Part shown: piece after piece, positions 1 through 8,233 of the stretch
How the letters are laid out: each line of letters opens with the position of its first letter
How positions within the stretch are numbered: position 1 is the stretch's first letter
Origin: a virus
IMG/VR virus record: IMGVR_UViG_3300050821_003054
Span: 1 to 44,839 of that record
Reading direction: 5' to 3' (one strand)
Length of the DNA: 44,839 nt
The notes under the pieces: generated by a model
Seen by the model: the letters and a program-made list of their open reading frames with translations, nothing else
Told to the model about the DNA's origin: nothing
The model's database searches: none
Position numbers and translations under genes: made by a program

Positions 1-1174
1 CCCCCGCACCTACAGCCTGCGATCCTGCTGCGCTAGCAGCGCCGCCTGCGCCACCACCGAACCCGTTAGCACTTGCCGTCTGCTGGCCGTTTCTAAAGAT
101 GTCGGCACCACTACCCCCAACAGGAACCCCGTTATTAACTGTACCCCCCTGACCACCACCCCCTCCCGCCGCCGTCAAAGTAATCCCTGGCAAAGTAAAG
201 AATGTCTGTGTGCCGTTGCCACCATTCGTTCCTACTGTGCCTGTTGTGCCAGCGGTGATACCGTTAGACCCAGTCCCCCCTTGACCTAGCGTAATCAAGT
301 TAGTGGACCCGCTAAAATCAGCAGGGGTCGCCCAGTACTCGAAGCCGTACCCGCCTCCGCCTCCTGAACCGCCTAGAGCGTTCACACCCGAATTCGTAAC
401 AGATCCCCCGCCGCCACCGCCCCCGCCGCCTATCATATATATGCGAATATATTTAGCATTCGCCGTAGGCACGTAATTACCCGTTACGCCGGTACCCGCA
501 GTGCCAAAGAACCCCACAAAATTTATGGCCGTCCCGCCGCCTGCGCCGCCAGTTGCACCTGTGAAACCGGTGAAGCCAGTGGGACCTGTAGGCCCGGTTG
601 GTCCGGTGTTACCCGTGTTACCAGTTGGCCCAGTAACTCCAGTTGGCCCAGTAACTCCTGTAGGACCTGTGTTACCGGTTGATCCTGTGTTTGGTGGGAC
701 ACCTTGTGCTCCTGTAGTTCCTGTAGGACCCGTCAGGCCAGTGGGTCCGGTGGCGCCCGTGTTACCGGTAGGGCCCGTCGACCCCGTAGGCCCAGTAATA
801 CCGGTGGCCCCAGTGTTAGGCGATGATCCAGCAGGGCCCGTGTTACCGGTCGGCCCGGTCGGCCCGGTCGGCCCTGTGTTACCAGTGGGACCAGTCGGCC
901 CAGTAGCGCCCGTCACCCCGGTCGGCCCAGTAACGCCTGCCGACCCTGTCGGCCCTGTTGCTCCAGTGTTCCCTGTCGGCCCAGTACTCCCCTGCAGGCC
1001 GGGCGTCCCTGTCGCCCCTGTAAATCCAGACGCGCCCGTAGGTCCAGTCACGCCTGTTGCACCCGTATACCCCGTCCATCCTGTAGCTCCTGTAGTAGTC
1101 GCGGCAGCGGGAGGCCCCGTAGGACCAACCACTCGCTGCAGGATAGGGACCGTCCAGATACGTTGTACTGACAT
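1..1174 (-). CDS. collagen-like tail-fibre protein with glycine-rich C-terminal domain (partial)
   Basis: The reading frame starts at 1174 and stays open to the window edge, so the C-terminus is missing. After a short leader ([14 protein letters not shown]) come about 190 residues of Gly-X-Y triplets, mostly GPT, GNT, GAT and GVT. From about position 540 this changes to a Gly-rich domain with GGGGGGGGG-type runs and scattered aromatic residues, like the receptor-binding tips of some phage fibres. The ATG overlaps the stop of the upstream collagen gene (TAATG), so the two are probably translationally coupled. A virion fibre exposed on the particle is the likely role. The triplet and Gly-rich architecture is read directly; the receptor-tip role is inferred. 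Confidence 0.85.
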   Translation of the reverse strand, partial: MSVQRIWTVPILQRVVGPTGPPAAATTTGATGWTGYTGATGVTGPTGASGFTGATGTPGLQGSTGPTGNTGATGPTGSAGVTGPTGVTGATGPTGPTGNTGPTGPTGPTGNTGPAGSSPNTGATGITGPTGSTGPTGNTGATGPTGLTGPTGTTGAQGVPPNTGSTGNTGPTGVTGPTGVTGPTGNTGNTGPTGPTGPTGFTGFTGATGGAGGGTAINFVGFFGTAGTGVTGNYVPTANAKYIRIYMIGGGGGGGGGSVTNSGVNALGGSGGGGGYGFEYWATPADFSGSTNLITLGQGGTGSNGITAGTTGTVGTNGGNGTQTFFTLPGITLTAAGGGGGQGGTVNNGVPVGGSGADIFRNGQQTASANGFGGGAGGAASAAGSQAVGAG

Positions 1175-1959
1175 TAGGTTGCCGGAACTTGCGCTGATAG
1201 AAGACCTGAGGAGAACGTCATACTGCCGGTATTACCGCCAGGACTTAGTTTAGCCGTTACGATAGTGACCGTTACCCCGCCCACCGCGCCGGTAGGGCCC
1301 GTTGCGCCCGTTGCGCCCGTGCTGCCAGTCGGTCCCGTAGGCCCCGTCACACCCGTCGAACCGGTAGACCCTGTCGAACCTGTAAAGCCAGTCGGTCCCG
1401 TAGGCCCCGCTGCCGGTCCCGTAGGCCCCGTAGCTCCCGTATTAGTCGCTGTACCGGCAGGGCCCGTAGGACCTGTACGACCGGTGTACCCTGTAGCCCC
1501 CGTATTAGTCGCTGTACCAGCCGGGCCCGTAAAGCCAGTAACCCCAGTCCCGATGGGCCCTATAGGGCCTGCAGGGCCCGTAACTCCAAGGCCACCCGTA
1601 GGACCAGTAGCGCCCGTACCGCCTCCCGTAGGCCCCGTATAGCCCGTAGCGCCCGTGTTAGCGGCAGCGCCGCCTGCGCCCGTAAACCCTGTAGGTCCTG
1701 TCGTACCGGTAGGACCAGTAGGTCCTGGAACGTTAGAAGCCGCACCTGAAGGACCAGTAGCGCCGGTAGGGCCTGTCGGCCCTGTATTGCCTGTAGCGCC
1801 CGTATTAACAGCGCTTCCAGGCAAGCCGGTAGGTCCGGTGGGACCTGTATTTCCAGTAGGTCCCGTAGGACCGCCACTAGGTCCAGTCGGGCCGGTATTA
1901 CCTGCAGGGCCAGCAGAACGAAGCGGAATAGGAACTTGGACGGGTGCTTGTCTAGCCAT
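1174..1959 (-). CDS. collagen-like fibre protein
   Basis: A 261-residue protein. A 16-residue leader ([16 protein letters not shown]) is followed by about 210 residues of collagen triplets dominated by GPT, GNT and GAT, and then a short non-collagen tail (starting near [14 protein letters not shown]) that may be a trimerisation or attachment cap. Threonine sits in most Y positions, as in Bacillus BclA-type collagens whose threonines are O-glycosylated. The start overlaps the end of the 49-residue collagen gene by 8 nt, and the stop overlaps the next collagen gene. The leader shares a VPxxLR-like motif with its two neighbours. Probably a trimeric virion fibre; function is inferred from architecture and position. 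Confidence 0.85.
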   Translation of the reverse strand: MARQAPVQVPIPLRSAGPAGNTGPTGPSGGPTGPTGNTGPTGPTGLPGSAVNTGATGNTGPTGPTGATGPSGAASNVPGPTGPTGTTGPTGFTGAGGAAANTGATGYTGPTGGGTGATGPTGGLGVTGPAGPIGPIGTGVTGFTGPAGTATNTGATGYTGRTGPTGPAGTATNTGATGPTGPAAGPTGPTGFTGSTGSTGSTGVTGPTGPTGSTGATGATGPTGAVGGVTVTIVTAKLSPGGNTGSMTFSSGLLSAQVPAT

Positions 1960-2101
1960 GAGGACCTGTGGGACCTGTGGGACCTGTAAGACTGGGGCCT
2001 GCGGGACCTGTAGGTCCTAATATAATACGCGTGGGCCAGACATGAATAGGAGGCTCAGGCGAGCGCTGAAGCTGTGGCACTATTATACGGGATACAGGCA
2101 T
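1952..2101 (-). CDS. short collagen-like protein (49 aa)
   Basis: A small gene whose ATG at 2101 overlaps the TAA that follows the previous stop (TAGTAATG). It encodes a leader with the motif VPQLQR, a Pro-rich stretch, and then only about seven Gly-X-Y triplets ([18 protein letters not shown]) before a TAG eight bases inside the next gene. The leader resembles those of the two longer collagen genes downstream. It may be a mini-fibre, an adaptor or a truncated paralogue. The other frame shows no collagen sequence upstream of the next ATG, so a simple frameshifted fusion with the neighbour is unlikely. Confidence 0.6.
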   Translation of the reverse strand: MPVSRIIVPQLQRSPEPPIHVWPTRIILGPTGPAGPSLTGPTGPTGPHG

Positions 2102-2103
2102 TA

Positions 2104-2490
2104 CTAGGTCCCCGTAATTGTGACACCTGAGTGCCAGTCGATCTCGCCATACATGAGACCTTCTATAACGCCCGTCGTTTTATCCTGCATAACCATATCG
2201 TACACAAATTCTGCAGGGGGCGTTCCGAGTGCTGCGCGCATGGCAATATCGGATACGTTCATAGCAACGACACGGTTGACCGGGTCAACAATAAGGATGT
2301 TGCCTAGCGCGGTGCTACATTGGAGGAGAACAGGGTTTTGCCCGATGGGCTCAGTAGTAACGTTTAGGTACAGGTTGGCATTACTCAAGTTCCAGGTGAA
2401 ATCCGTCGGATCACCGAACTGGAAGTTGTCGCTCCACCAGAGGTTATTCTGGAGGGTCAAATCAACGCGCGTAAGCGGACGTACATCCAT
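2104..2490 (-). CDS. putative virion structural protein, beta-rich
   Basis: A 128-residue protein beginning immediately after the TAA of the upstream gene (TAA-ATG), with a good ribosome site (AGAGGTGG). It has no signal peptide or membrane segment and alternates hydrophobic and polar residues, as in a beta-sandwich. The C-terminal part (YDMVMQDKTTGV, then GEIDWHSGVTI) resembles the small beta-domain proteins found with phage baseplates and fibres (BppU-N-like pattern). Lying between adaptor-type genes and collagen fibres, it could be a fibre-attachment or baseplate component. The family assignment is tentative. Confidence 0.6.
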   Translation of the reverse strand: MDVRPLTRVDLTLQNNLWWSDNFQFGDPTDFTWNLSNANLYLNVTTEPIGQNPVLLQCSTALGNILIVDPVNRVVAMNVSDIAMRAALGTPPAEFVYDMVMQDKTTGVIEGLMYGEIDWHSGVTITGT

Positions 2491-3297
2491 TTACCACCTC
2501 TGGCCAGAGCCGATCGTAACCACCCACCCGTGCTGGGACTTGGTTCGGAAAAAGTCGGGGAATGACCACTTCTGGGTTCCCCAAGTGTTATTTCGTAGCG
2601 TGGCCACCTTGCCCATGGTGACACCTTGTCGGAAGAACTGATATCGTCTTGTGCCTTCTTTAGCATCGCTGTACGGCCTGTTTAGCTGCAGCATCATCTT
2701 GCCCATGACACCAGCAAGGAGGTACTCGCTGTAGCGATCGCACACCCACTGCGGCACATCAGGAAGGTCCCCAGGCTCGGGCCGGGCAACGTTCTTGATC
2801 ACCGTCACCCACACCGTCTGCGGCTGGTTAGGCGGATACTGGATACGGAGCACTGGCGGAGCCGGCATGTCCGCGTTCCACGGGAACGTATTCGGGTCGA
2901 TCACACTCACCAGCTTGTCAATGATGCCGGCCGGGAATGGATCTCCAAGGCTCTGCGGGTTACCCGTCATAATGTAATACAACATCGTGCTGGGCTGTAG
3001 GAGACCAGGAATAGCCTCCATCCACATCGTCGTATCCTTGAACCATTCCAGGAACATGTCGTACATGATGTTCCTAACCATGGCGTCAGATGAGCCAATC
3101 AACTCCGACCTAGCACGATCATACAGATATTTAACGTGCGCCGGTTGTTGCTGTAAGCCAGTCGGCCCGGTGGCCCCAGTCACCCCAAAAAACGCAGGGC
3201 CCGTAACAGCACCGGTCGGCCCAAGAAATTCAGGCCCCGTCGTCCCAGTGGGCCCCGGCCAGGGTTGCCAAAAGGAAGGGTTAATAGGTTCGGTCAT
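2491..3297 (-). CDS. virion structural protein with short N-terminal collagen stretch
   Basis: A 268-residue protein. Residues about 13-50 contain interrupted collagen-like triplets ([25 protein letters not shown]). The remainder is a globular, mixed alpha/beta domain starting around KYLYDRARSELIG and rich in Trp, Pro and Tyr. Its ATG overlaps the stop of the 139-residue gene (TAATG) and lies downstream of AAAGGA. The genomic position, after a head-tail adaptor candidate and before fibre genes, suggests a tail or connector component carrying a short collagen spike. I do not recognise a named family for the globular part. Confidence 0.7.
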   Translation of the reverse strand: MTEPINPSFWQPWPGPTGTTGPEFLGPTGAVTGPAFFGVTGATGPTGLQQQPAHVKYLYDRARSELIGSSDAMVRNIMYDMFLEWFKDTTMWMEAIPGLLQPSTMLYYIMTGNPQSLGDPFPAGIIDKLVSVIDPNTFPWNADMPAPPVLRIQYPPNQPQTVWVTVIKNVARPEPGDLPDVPQWVCDRYSEYLLAGVMGKMMLQLNRPYSDAKEGTRRYQFFRQGVTMGKVATLRNNTWGTQKWSFPDFFRTKSQHGWVVTIGSGQRW

Positions 3298-3716
3298 TAC
3301 GGTCCTTTCGGCGGGCTCTTACCTTGTGATTGGCGGGTCCCCAGGAGCAGGTTCTCGTAGGACTTTATGAATCCGGTTGCCCGCTCGTCCACAATATCTT
3401 CTTGATCCCTCTGCATGGAATGCCCGCAGATGCCGTAGACAACTGCCTGCCGGAACTGTTGCTCCAGAGGGACCCAGTTAGTCCAAGTAGGATTAGTGCT
3501 ATCAACCCCGGCAGTGGTAGAAATTGAATCGTTCCAGTCATACTGCGGCACACCATCAAGATTGTCCATGAAGAGATCGGCACGGATGCGCCGAGTCTCA
3601 TATATTGTCAAGTTTAACGCCGTCACAAGATCAGCTGTAGCGTACCGAAACGGCGGGACGTTGTCCTGAAGAAGCGTGCGAGCATCCGTCAAATAGTCCC
3701 CGACTATATCGAACAT
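3297..3716 (-). CDS. putative head-tail adaptor protein
   Basis: A 139-residue, largely alpha-helical protein. The N-terminus (YLTDARTLLQDNVPPFRY, then ATADLVTALNLTIYETRRIRADLF) resembles the small DUF6682-like adaptor proteins that sit behind the capsid gene in podoviruses and bind the portal ring. A C-terminal helix contains the conserved-looking AVVYGICGHSMQRDQEDIVD segment. The start at 3716 sits just after the stop of the glycoside hydrolase gene, with a GGAG ribosome site inside that gene. The adaptor role is inferred from size, predicted helix content and gene order. Confidence 0.65.
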   Translation of the reverse strand: MFDIVGDYLTDARTLLQDNVPPFRYATADLVTALNLTIYETRRIRADLFMDNLDGVPQYDWNDSISTTAGVDSTNPTWTNWVPLEQQFRQAVVYGICGHSMQRDQEDIVDERATGFIKSYENLLLGTRQSQGKSPPKGP

Positions 3717-5099
3717 TTAAAACTCCAGCACCTTCAGATTGCTCGTAGCAGTAACCGTCACTCGGCCTGCCACCGCTCCGTTATTATGGCTCGCGACGGC
3801 CCCTGTGTCTAGGAACTCATGAACCGCGATCGAGGTAGCGCTCGTGCCGAGTTGAATACTAACGGTCTCAGTCGGGCTCTTGATGATGATCCCTCCGTTT
3901 ACACAGGTTCCTACCCAGTGGTTAGTAGCCTGCTGCGAGAGACAGGTCGCTTGCGTACCAAACACCCTATAATCCTGAGTCCCTAACCAGATGGCGAGCA
4001 GATACTTGCCATTGCTTTTCTGGAATAACATTGTGTAGGGTTGTATAGTGTTGCCGTTTAAGCGTGTTACCGTGTAGGACAGCGGCACAGGCGTAAATGG
4101 AGTTGGATCGTTGAACATTGCCAACAGATTTTTCTCAGCAATCCATTGGGGTTTAAGGTTGCCAAGGTAGTCGATCATACCGTAGCCGGAATTGATATCA
4201 CCAACTCTCACAGGCCGGTCATCCGCAATCTGATGACGGAAGACCCCTGCGTAGCCGATCTGCATCATCGCTAGAATGCCGCGAGGCTCATACCGTGCAA
4301 TAATCGAATCCGGCATCGGCCAAGCGGTCGTCCACCCATACTCGGTTGCATAAATCGGCATGCCAGGAAAGAGTGGCTTGATCTTCCGTAGATAGTCGAG
4401 CTGCCAACTATGCTGATAAGGCGTCCCGCCCTGGAGCCCCTCAACGTTCAACTCGTGAGAGTAGGGGTGGACATTACCAAAATCCGCGAGGCCAGCGAAC
4501 GTCTTGAGGCCGCAGTTGGGAATAAGATCGAAGCTGGGGCCCAGGATCGGCAGAGAGTTAATCTGGGGATTTGTATCCGTTCGAATTTCGTTCCAAAGCA
4601 ACTGCTGCGTATTAAGGATCGTTTGACAACCCTCGTAATGCTCGGGCTCATTAAGGCCCTCAGCTTGACGCCAGCCGCCGCTCTGCGCGAAATCATACTC
4701 AATATGGGCCTGAAGTTTGACCGGCACACATAGAGGATCGGCCGGGTTGCATTGAGGGGATACGATCGTAAGCTTGATACCGGCCGCGCGCATCGCCTGC
4801 TCGCGCTGAAAGAACTCAGTCTGGTGCGTGCCCCCATCCCCGGAAGGAGCATTACCGCCGGCACGAACGTAGCGGATCTTAGACGCGATTAGCTCCTTCA
4901 TCAGAATGTCGGTAAAAAGCGGATCACAATAAACGCCACCCGGCTTGGTGCCACCGGGACAGGGTTGAAATGTCTCTGGATGTACGTTCATCCCGACAAA
5001 ATCAACGACCTTATCGGCAGGGGTGGGGGTGACTTGGGCCGCAGCGGCAGAAGTAAGCAAGAAGAATGCAATCAATGCCTTCATGTTTGGCTTCTCCAT
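3717..5099 (-). CDS. secreted clan GH-A glycoside hydrolase-like protein
   Basis: A 460-residue protein with a signal peptide: positively charged start, hydrophobic core ALIAFFLLTSAAAA, cleavage near AAAAQ. The body looks like a TIM-barrel hydrolase of clan GH-A. GLNEPEH (Glu151) matches the acid/base Asn-Glu-Pro motif after strand 4, HPYS lies at 211, and ATEYGW (Glu253) matches the strand-7 nucleophile. A beta-rich C-terminal domain follows from about residue 330. Two starts are possible: 5099, with GGAGG 9 nt upstream, or 5084, with GGAG 9 nt upstream, which gives a neater signal peptide. It sits between the HNH gene and the adaptor gene. The target polysaccharide is unknown; capsule or exopolysaccharide is a reasonable guess. 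Confidence 0.7.
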   Translation of the reverse strand: MEKPNMKALIAFFLLTSAAAAQVTPTPADKVVDFVGMNVHPETFQPCPGGTKPGGVYCDPLFTDILMKELIASKIRYVRAGGNAPSGDGGTHQTEFFQREQAMRAAGIKLTIVSPQCNPADPLCVPVKLQAHIEYDFAQSGGWRQAEGLNEPEHYEGCQTILNTQQLLWNEIRTDTNPQINSLPILGPSFDLIPNCGLKTFAGLADFGNVHPYSHELNVEGLQGGTPYQHSWQLDYLRKIKPLFPGMPIYATEYGWTTAWPMPDSIIARYEPRGILAMMQIGYAGVFRHQIADDRPVRVGDINSGYGMIDYLGNLKPQWIAEKNLLAMFNDPTPFTPVPLSYTVTRLNGNTIQPYTMLFQKSNGKYLLAIWLGTQDYRVFGTQATCLSQQATNHWVGTCVNGGIIIKSPTETVSIQLGTSATSIAVHEFLDTGAVASHNNGAVAGRVTVTATSNLKVLEF

Positions 5100-5131
5100 A
5101 GGTTAAGTCCTCCTTAGCAGGAGGGCCTTAA
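5100..5131 (-). promoter_or_regulatory. hairpin that includes the ribosome binding site of the hydrolase gene
   Basis: On the minus strand TTAAG-GC-CCTCC pairs with GGAGG-A-CTTAA around a six-base loop. The GGAGG arm (5113-5109) is the Shine-Dalgarno sequence for the ATG at 5099. The stem could hide the ribosome site or protect a processed 5' end. The structure is seen directly; its regulatory use is inferred. Confidence 0.55.
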
Positions 5132-5559
5132 GGGGCCGTTAACTTGCCAAGGTAATCGATTGCGGCGTGGAATGTTTTCACGTTTTCTTTGAATAGCCCG
5201 AGTCCCGTATTACACTTGTTGCATAAAATTCCCCTTACTTCCCCCGTAGCGTGATCATGATCAATATGCCAGCCCCTGCTGGGCGGCTCTGTAGATTTGC
5301 AAATCGCACAGCAACCGCCCTGCCTTGCCAGAAGCGCATCGCGATCTTCATGTGTAATACCGTATCGATAGTTACATGCCCATCTACGCCATTGCTCACG
5401 TCGTTTTTCTCTAACTTCTGGTCGTGCACGATATTCCTTCAACCGTTCTTTGTGGCGCTCCCTATATCGGCGCTGCGAGGCATTGTTTTGTGCTTTCCAT
5501 TTTTCGGGGTTCCGTTTTCGCCAGTCTCTAACATAAGCAGCGGGATTTTTAGCAGGCAT
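5128..5559 (-). CDS. HNH endonuclease, recombination endonuclease VII type
   Basis: A 143-residue protein. The first 60 residues are very basic and helical (DWRKRNPEKWK, SQRRYRERHKERLKEYRAR). The C-terminal half carries the zinc and HNH signature of the endonuclease VII family (T4 gp49 fold): CCAIC, then WHIDHDHATGEVRGILCNKCN with the His-Asp-His catalytic core and second Cys pair. The ribosome site is GGAGA before the ATG at 5559, just after a terminator. It interrupts the structural operon between the capsid and hydrolase genes, a typical place for a free-standing homing-type nuclease. It may alternatively resolve branched DNA during packaging. Confidence 0.85.
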   Translation of the reverse strand: MPAKNPAAYVRDWRKRNPEKWKAQNNASQRRYRERHKERLKEYRARPEVREKRREQWRRWACNYRYGITHEDRDALLARQGGCCAICKSTEPPSRGWHIDHDHATGEVRGILCNKCNTGLGLFKENVKTFHAAIDYLGKLTAP

Positions 5560-5573
5560 TCAGGTCTCCAATA

Positions 5574-5599
5574 CAAAAGGGCTAGCCTGAGCTAGCCCT
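5574..5599 (-). terminator. intrinsic terminator downstream of the major capsid gene
   Basis: On the minus strand a perfect 9-bp stem (AGGGCTAGC / GCTAGCCCT, loop TCAG) is followed by TTTTG. It lies 43 nt after the capsid stop codon and just before the HNH gene, so it probably limits read-through from the highly expressed capsid gene. Confidence 0.8.
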
Positions 5600-5641
5600 A
5601 ATGTAGTTCGCAACGCCCCCGTTGTCAAATATCGGAGTTAC

Positions 5642-6649
5642 TTATGACCCGGGTGTGACATACGCCTGGGTTAACGCGCGGCCGTCCACCACTTGGTAAC
5701 CATATACCTGGAGACCACGAAGGACCTGACCGAAAGTCAACTCAGATCGCAGAGTTTCAACCTTAGATATCTGCGATGCAAAAGTTAAACCGTGGGCATG
5801 CCCTGCAAAAATCGGCCATTCGCCTGCTTGGAAGTTTACGTTGTCTGTGCTGTTGTTGGGCAACAGATTGGATATGTAGATCGTGAAACGATCCACCATC
5901 CCGAGGCGCCCATTGCGCAGCATAGACACACTATCGCCAGACAGGTATGCCTGCCGAAGCTCCGACTGCTTAATCTGACGACCAGCCCACGCCGGCATGA
6001 CGACCCATCGGCCGACTTCTGGAATGTTCTGTTCGTCAAGCACCTGACCCATACGCATCAGCACGTCGAGAAGTTCGACTTCACCAGCGGTAGGATCACG
6101 AGCCACAACAGACAACGGAGACCCGGTTGCACCGAGATTAACGTTGCCGGTTATGACGCCAGCAGCGGTGCCGCGGTTAGCCGCAGCCATCTGGCTAACA
6201 ATGCCGTCGAGGACATCTTGGTCCACGGCGATCTTAAGCTGCTGAGCAGCGTCGTCCGACCAAATCGAAAGAATGTTCAGGTCAGACTGTATTTCCATCA
6301 CATCGTCAAGGATCAAGCTGAAGAACTTGCCGTTGCCGATATACAGCTCCACCGAGCCGCCGGACGGGCGATCGAGGGGGAGCAATTCGTCCGCAGCATA
6401 GTTGCGGATCGTGATGGTGGCCTTCGTGCGGATCTTGACACGGTCGCCCTTGTTTTTGATTTCGCCTTCGTAGTCGGTGTTGGAAATAGCGGCCAACACG
6501 GTAGAAGCGTAGAACTTCTCGACTAGCTTACCACTCCAAATTTCCGGGATAAAGCCCGTCGCTTGGAGGGTGTTAGCTACACCACCAGCCGGGTAGATCG
6601 TAGTACCACCAGCCGGTGCAATAGGGAATGCACCACTCGGAATGCCCAT
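5642..6649 (-). CDS. major capsid protein
   Basis: A 335-residue protein resembling the P22-coat/N4-gp56-like group of HK97-fold capsid proteins common in podoviruses. Recognisable segments are FIPEIWSGKLVEKFYAST near the N-terminus, ISNTDYEGEIKNKGDRVKIR, and SDDAAQQLKIAVDQDVL. There is no signal peptide or membrane segment. It follows a scaffold-like gene and precedes an adaptor-type gene, the usual podovirus order. The start at 6649 is set by GGGAG 8 nt upstream, which lies in a hairpin; an intrinsic terminator follows the stop. These signals suggest separate control of capsid expression. Confidence 0.9.
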   Translation of the reverse strand: MGIPSGAFPIAPAGGTTIYPAGGVANTLQATGFIPEIWSGKLVEKFYASTVLAAISNTDYEGEIKNKGDRVKIRTKATITIRNYAADELLPLDRPSGGSVELYIGNGKFFSLILDDVMEIQSDLNILSIWSDDAAQQLKIAVDQDVLDGIVSQMAAANRGTAAGVITGNVNLGATGSPLSVVARDPTAGEVELLDVLMRMGQVLDEQNIPEVGRWVVMPAWAGRQIKQSELRQAYLSGDSVSMLRNGRLGMVDRFTIYISNLLPNNSTDNVNFQAGEWPIFAGHAHGLTFASQISKVETLRSELTFGQVLRGLQVYGYQVVDGRALTQAYVTPGS

Positions 6650-6651
6650 CT

Positions 6652-6677
6652 AAGGCTCCCATTTGTTAGGGAGCCTT
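6652..6677 (-). promoter_or_regulatory. hairpin sequestering the capsid ribosome binding site
   Basis: On the minus strand AAGGCTCCC pairs perfectly with GGGAGCCTT across an 8-base loop, ending 2 nt before the capsid ATG. The Shine-Dalgarno GGGAG is inside the 3' arm. It could act as a translational gate or as a 5'-stabilising hairpin after mRNA processing. No U-tract follows, so it is not an intrinsic terminator. Confidence 0.6.
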
Positions 6678-6697
6678 ACCTTTGATAGGCCCCCCGG

Positions 6698-7756
6698 TTA
6701 ACCCTTAATGCGGCCCAAACGTTGGCACTCCATAATGAAGGCCTGATCGTTGTGGTAATCCTGCTCTCGTCCTACGTACACGCCCTTTCGGACATTATTG
6801 TAGAACTGCTGGATTTGACCGCGCGTTATGAAGATGGGTTCAGCGGGCGCGTTAGGCGGTGTGCCTACGGCTGGCTTAGCGTGGCCTGGGGCAGTTAGCG
6901 TATTTAACGCTATTGCCGGATCATTACGAGGCGGGGCATTAAGCGCCGGCTCTTGTCCCGACAAAAACTTTGTATTCCCCACGGCCGCTTCCTCATTGAG
7001 GAAGCCCCGGAAGAACTGAAGCACTCTTGAGGCATCGCTGGCTCGGAATGCATCGTTCAGTAAGTCTTGCCGTACAGTACCGGAGTAAATATCTCGTAAA
7101 CGGAGCCAATTTTTAAACTCTGGGCTAGTGTTAATCTGAGGCCAATTCGGGATCTCCGCATCGAGCAACCCATTAATGGTGTTGACCGTCTGCTTGCGAA
7201 GCTGCTTCTGCAAGAACTGATTCTGCTGCTGCAACTGGCTCAATTGGGGTTTAACTGCGTCCATAGCTGCACGAGCAGCCGTATTAAGCCAGTCCTCGCC
7301 ATACGTCTCCACGTCCTGCGGAGTAATCATCTTGTGCTGAACAGGAGGCGGTGGCTGTTGTAGTGGTGCGACGTTTTGTCGCGAGGTATTTTGCAGACGC
7401 ACAAGTTCGTCGCCCATCTCAGTCATCGTGCCTTGAAGGGAATTAACTGTATCCTGGGACTGCTTAAACCGCCCCTCCATAGAGCGAGCATGCTGCTGCC
7501 ACTTGGCTAGGTCCCAGTCCGCACGAGGCTCATTTGCCGGCGGAGCCTGCGGTGGGGGCGGCGGTGGGGGAGACTGGGGAGCGGGTGACGCAGGCGGGGG
7601 TGGGGCTAAGGTAGCCTGTCCTGGATAAGCCTGCGCGTGGATCGCTTCTGCTGCTTCTTTAGCCGCCTTAACAGACGGCGGCAGCGGTACATTGGGGTCA
7701 ATCGGGGGAAGGGGCATGCCCTTCGCGTCAACAGTAACAGTGATAGGTTCAGCCAT
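6698..7756 (-). CDS. putative capsid scaffolding protein
   Basis: A 352-residue acidic protein immediately upstream of the capsid gene. Residues about 45-85 are a Pro/Ala tract with PPPPPP runs. Residues about 85-200 look like helical coiled coil (EGRFKQSQDTVNSLQGTMTEMGDELVRLQ, split by Gln-rich stretches), and the C-terminal end is basic and helical, as scaffold proteins need for coat binding. I chose the ATG at 7756 because AGGAG lies 8 nt upstream; the longer frame from 7774 would contain that ribosome site within its codons. The scaffold role follows from composition and gene order rather than from a diagnostic motif. Confidence 0.75.
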   Translation of the reverse strand: MAEPITVTVDAKGMPLPPIDPNVPLPPSVKAAKEAAEAIHAQAYPGQATLAPPPPASPAPQSPPPPPPPQAPPANEPRADWDLAKWQQHARSMEGRFKQSQDTVNSLQGTMTEMGDELVRLQNTSRQNVAPLQQPPPPVQHKMITPQDVETYGEDWLNTAARAAMDAVKPQLSQLQQQNQFLQKQLRKQTVNTINGLLDAEIPNWPQINTSPEFKNWLRLRDIYSGTVRQDLLNDAFRASDASRVLQFFRGFLNEEAAVGNTKFLSGQEPALNAPPRNDPAIALNTLTAPGHAKPAVGTPPNAPAEPIFITRGQIQQFYNNVRKGVYVGREQDYHNDQAFIMECQRLGRIKG

Positions 7757-7976
7757 TTCTCTTCTCCTGTGCATCTAGATTGTGAAAGGTCTCCGCAAGG
7801 GCTTTACACGCTTGCGCAAATCCTTTGGCTTCTAGAATGTTTGAGGCATCCGCATCCAATACGGCGTTAAGGGCCGTGAAGGTGTATTCGTCGAACATAA
7901 CTACGAACCGCTGCCATTCGTCGGGGGCTCTCGCCCGCAAATGCCGGCAGGGGTTTTTAAAATCAGATGTTATCAC
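7749..7976 (-). CDS. hypothetical small protein of the head module
   Basis: A 75-residue, mostly helical protein starting with GTG that overlaps the stop of the upstream gene (GTGA) and ending 8 nt inside the scaffold gene. The central part (FDEYTFTALNAVLDADASNILEAKG, split) is acidic and the C-terminus alternates helix-forming residues. No known domain is recognised. The tight overlaps on both sides argue that it is translated as part of the head operon. Confidence 0.6.
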   Translation of the reverse strand: MITSDFKNPCRHLRARAPDEWQRFVVMFDEYTFTALNAVLDADASNILEAKGFAQACKALAETFHNLDAQEKRNG

Positions 7977-8233
7977 ACCATACCGTTATTTTGGCCCATC
8001 TGCGTATCATCGCTGCCGGAAGAGAACGGATTAGGAGTTGGTCCCCCGGCAGGGGGAGTAGGCAGAGGAGTTTGCTTAGCGTAATCATTCATCGAGGGAG
8101 CACCCATCCCCAGCGGCTGCGGCCTAGGCTGCGGCGGGAAAGGACGAGCACCCTTACCTTGATGTGTAACAATCTGCCCCTTCTTTGACAGAGGCGTTAA
8201 ATCTTTCTTCATGGGGCCGCGGTGAACACGCAT
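7973..8233 (-). CDS. hypothetical Pro-rich head-module protein
   Basis: An 86-residue protein with a basic N-terminus (RGPMKKDLTPLSKKGQ) and a Pro/Gly-rich, probably disordered remainder. It overlaps the upstream stop by one base (8233) and the downstream GTG by four. No domain recognised. Its place in a tightly packed operon before the scaffold gene suggests a minor virion or assembly role. Confidence 0.55.
   Translation of the reverse strand: MRVHRGPMKKDLTPLSKKGQIVTHQGKGARPFPPQPRPQPLGMGAPSMNDYAKQTPLPTPPAGGPTPNPFSSGSDDTQMGQNNGMV

Noticed and set aside
501-2020. Long plus-strand frames rich in PVGPV repeats (501-1253, 1265-1642, 1655-2020)
   Set aside because: They are antisense images of the Gly-X-Thr codons on the minus strand: GGNCCNACN-type codons read backwards keep a frame open. 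The minus frames have starts, ribosome sites, overlaps and sensible ends.
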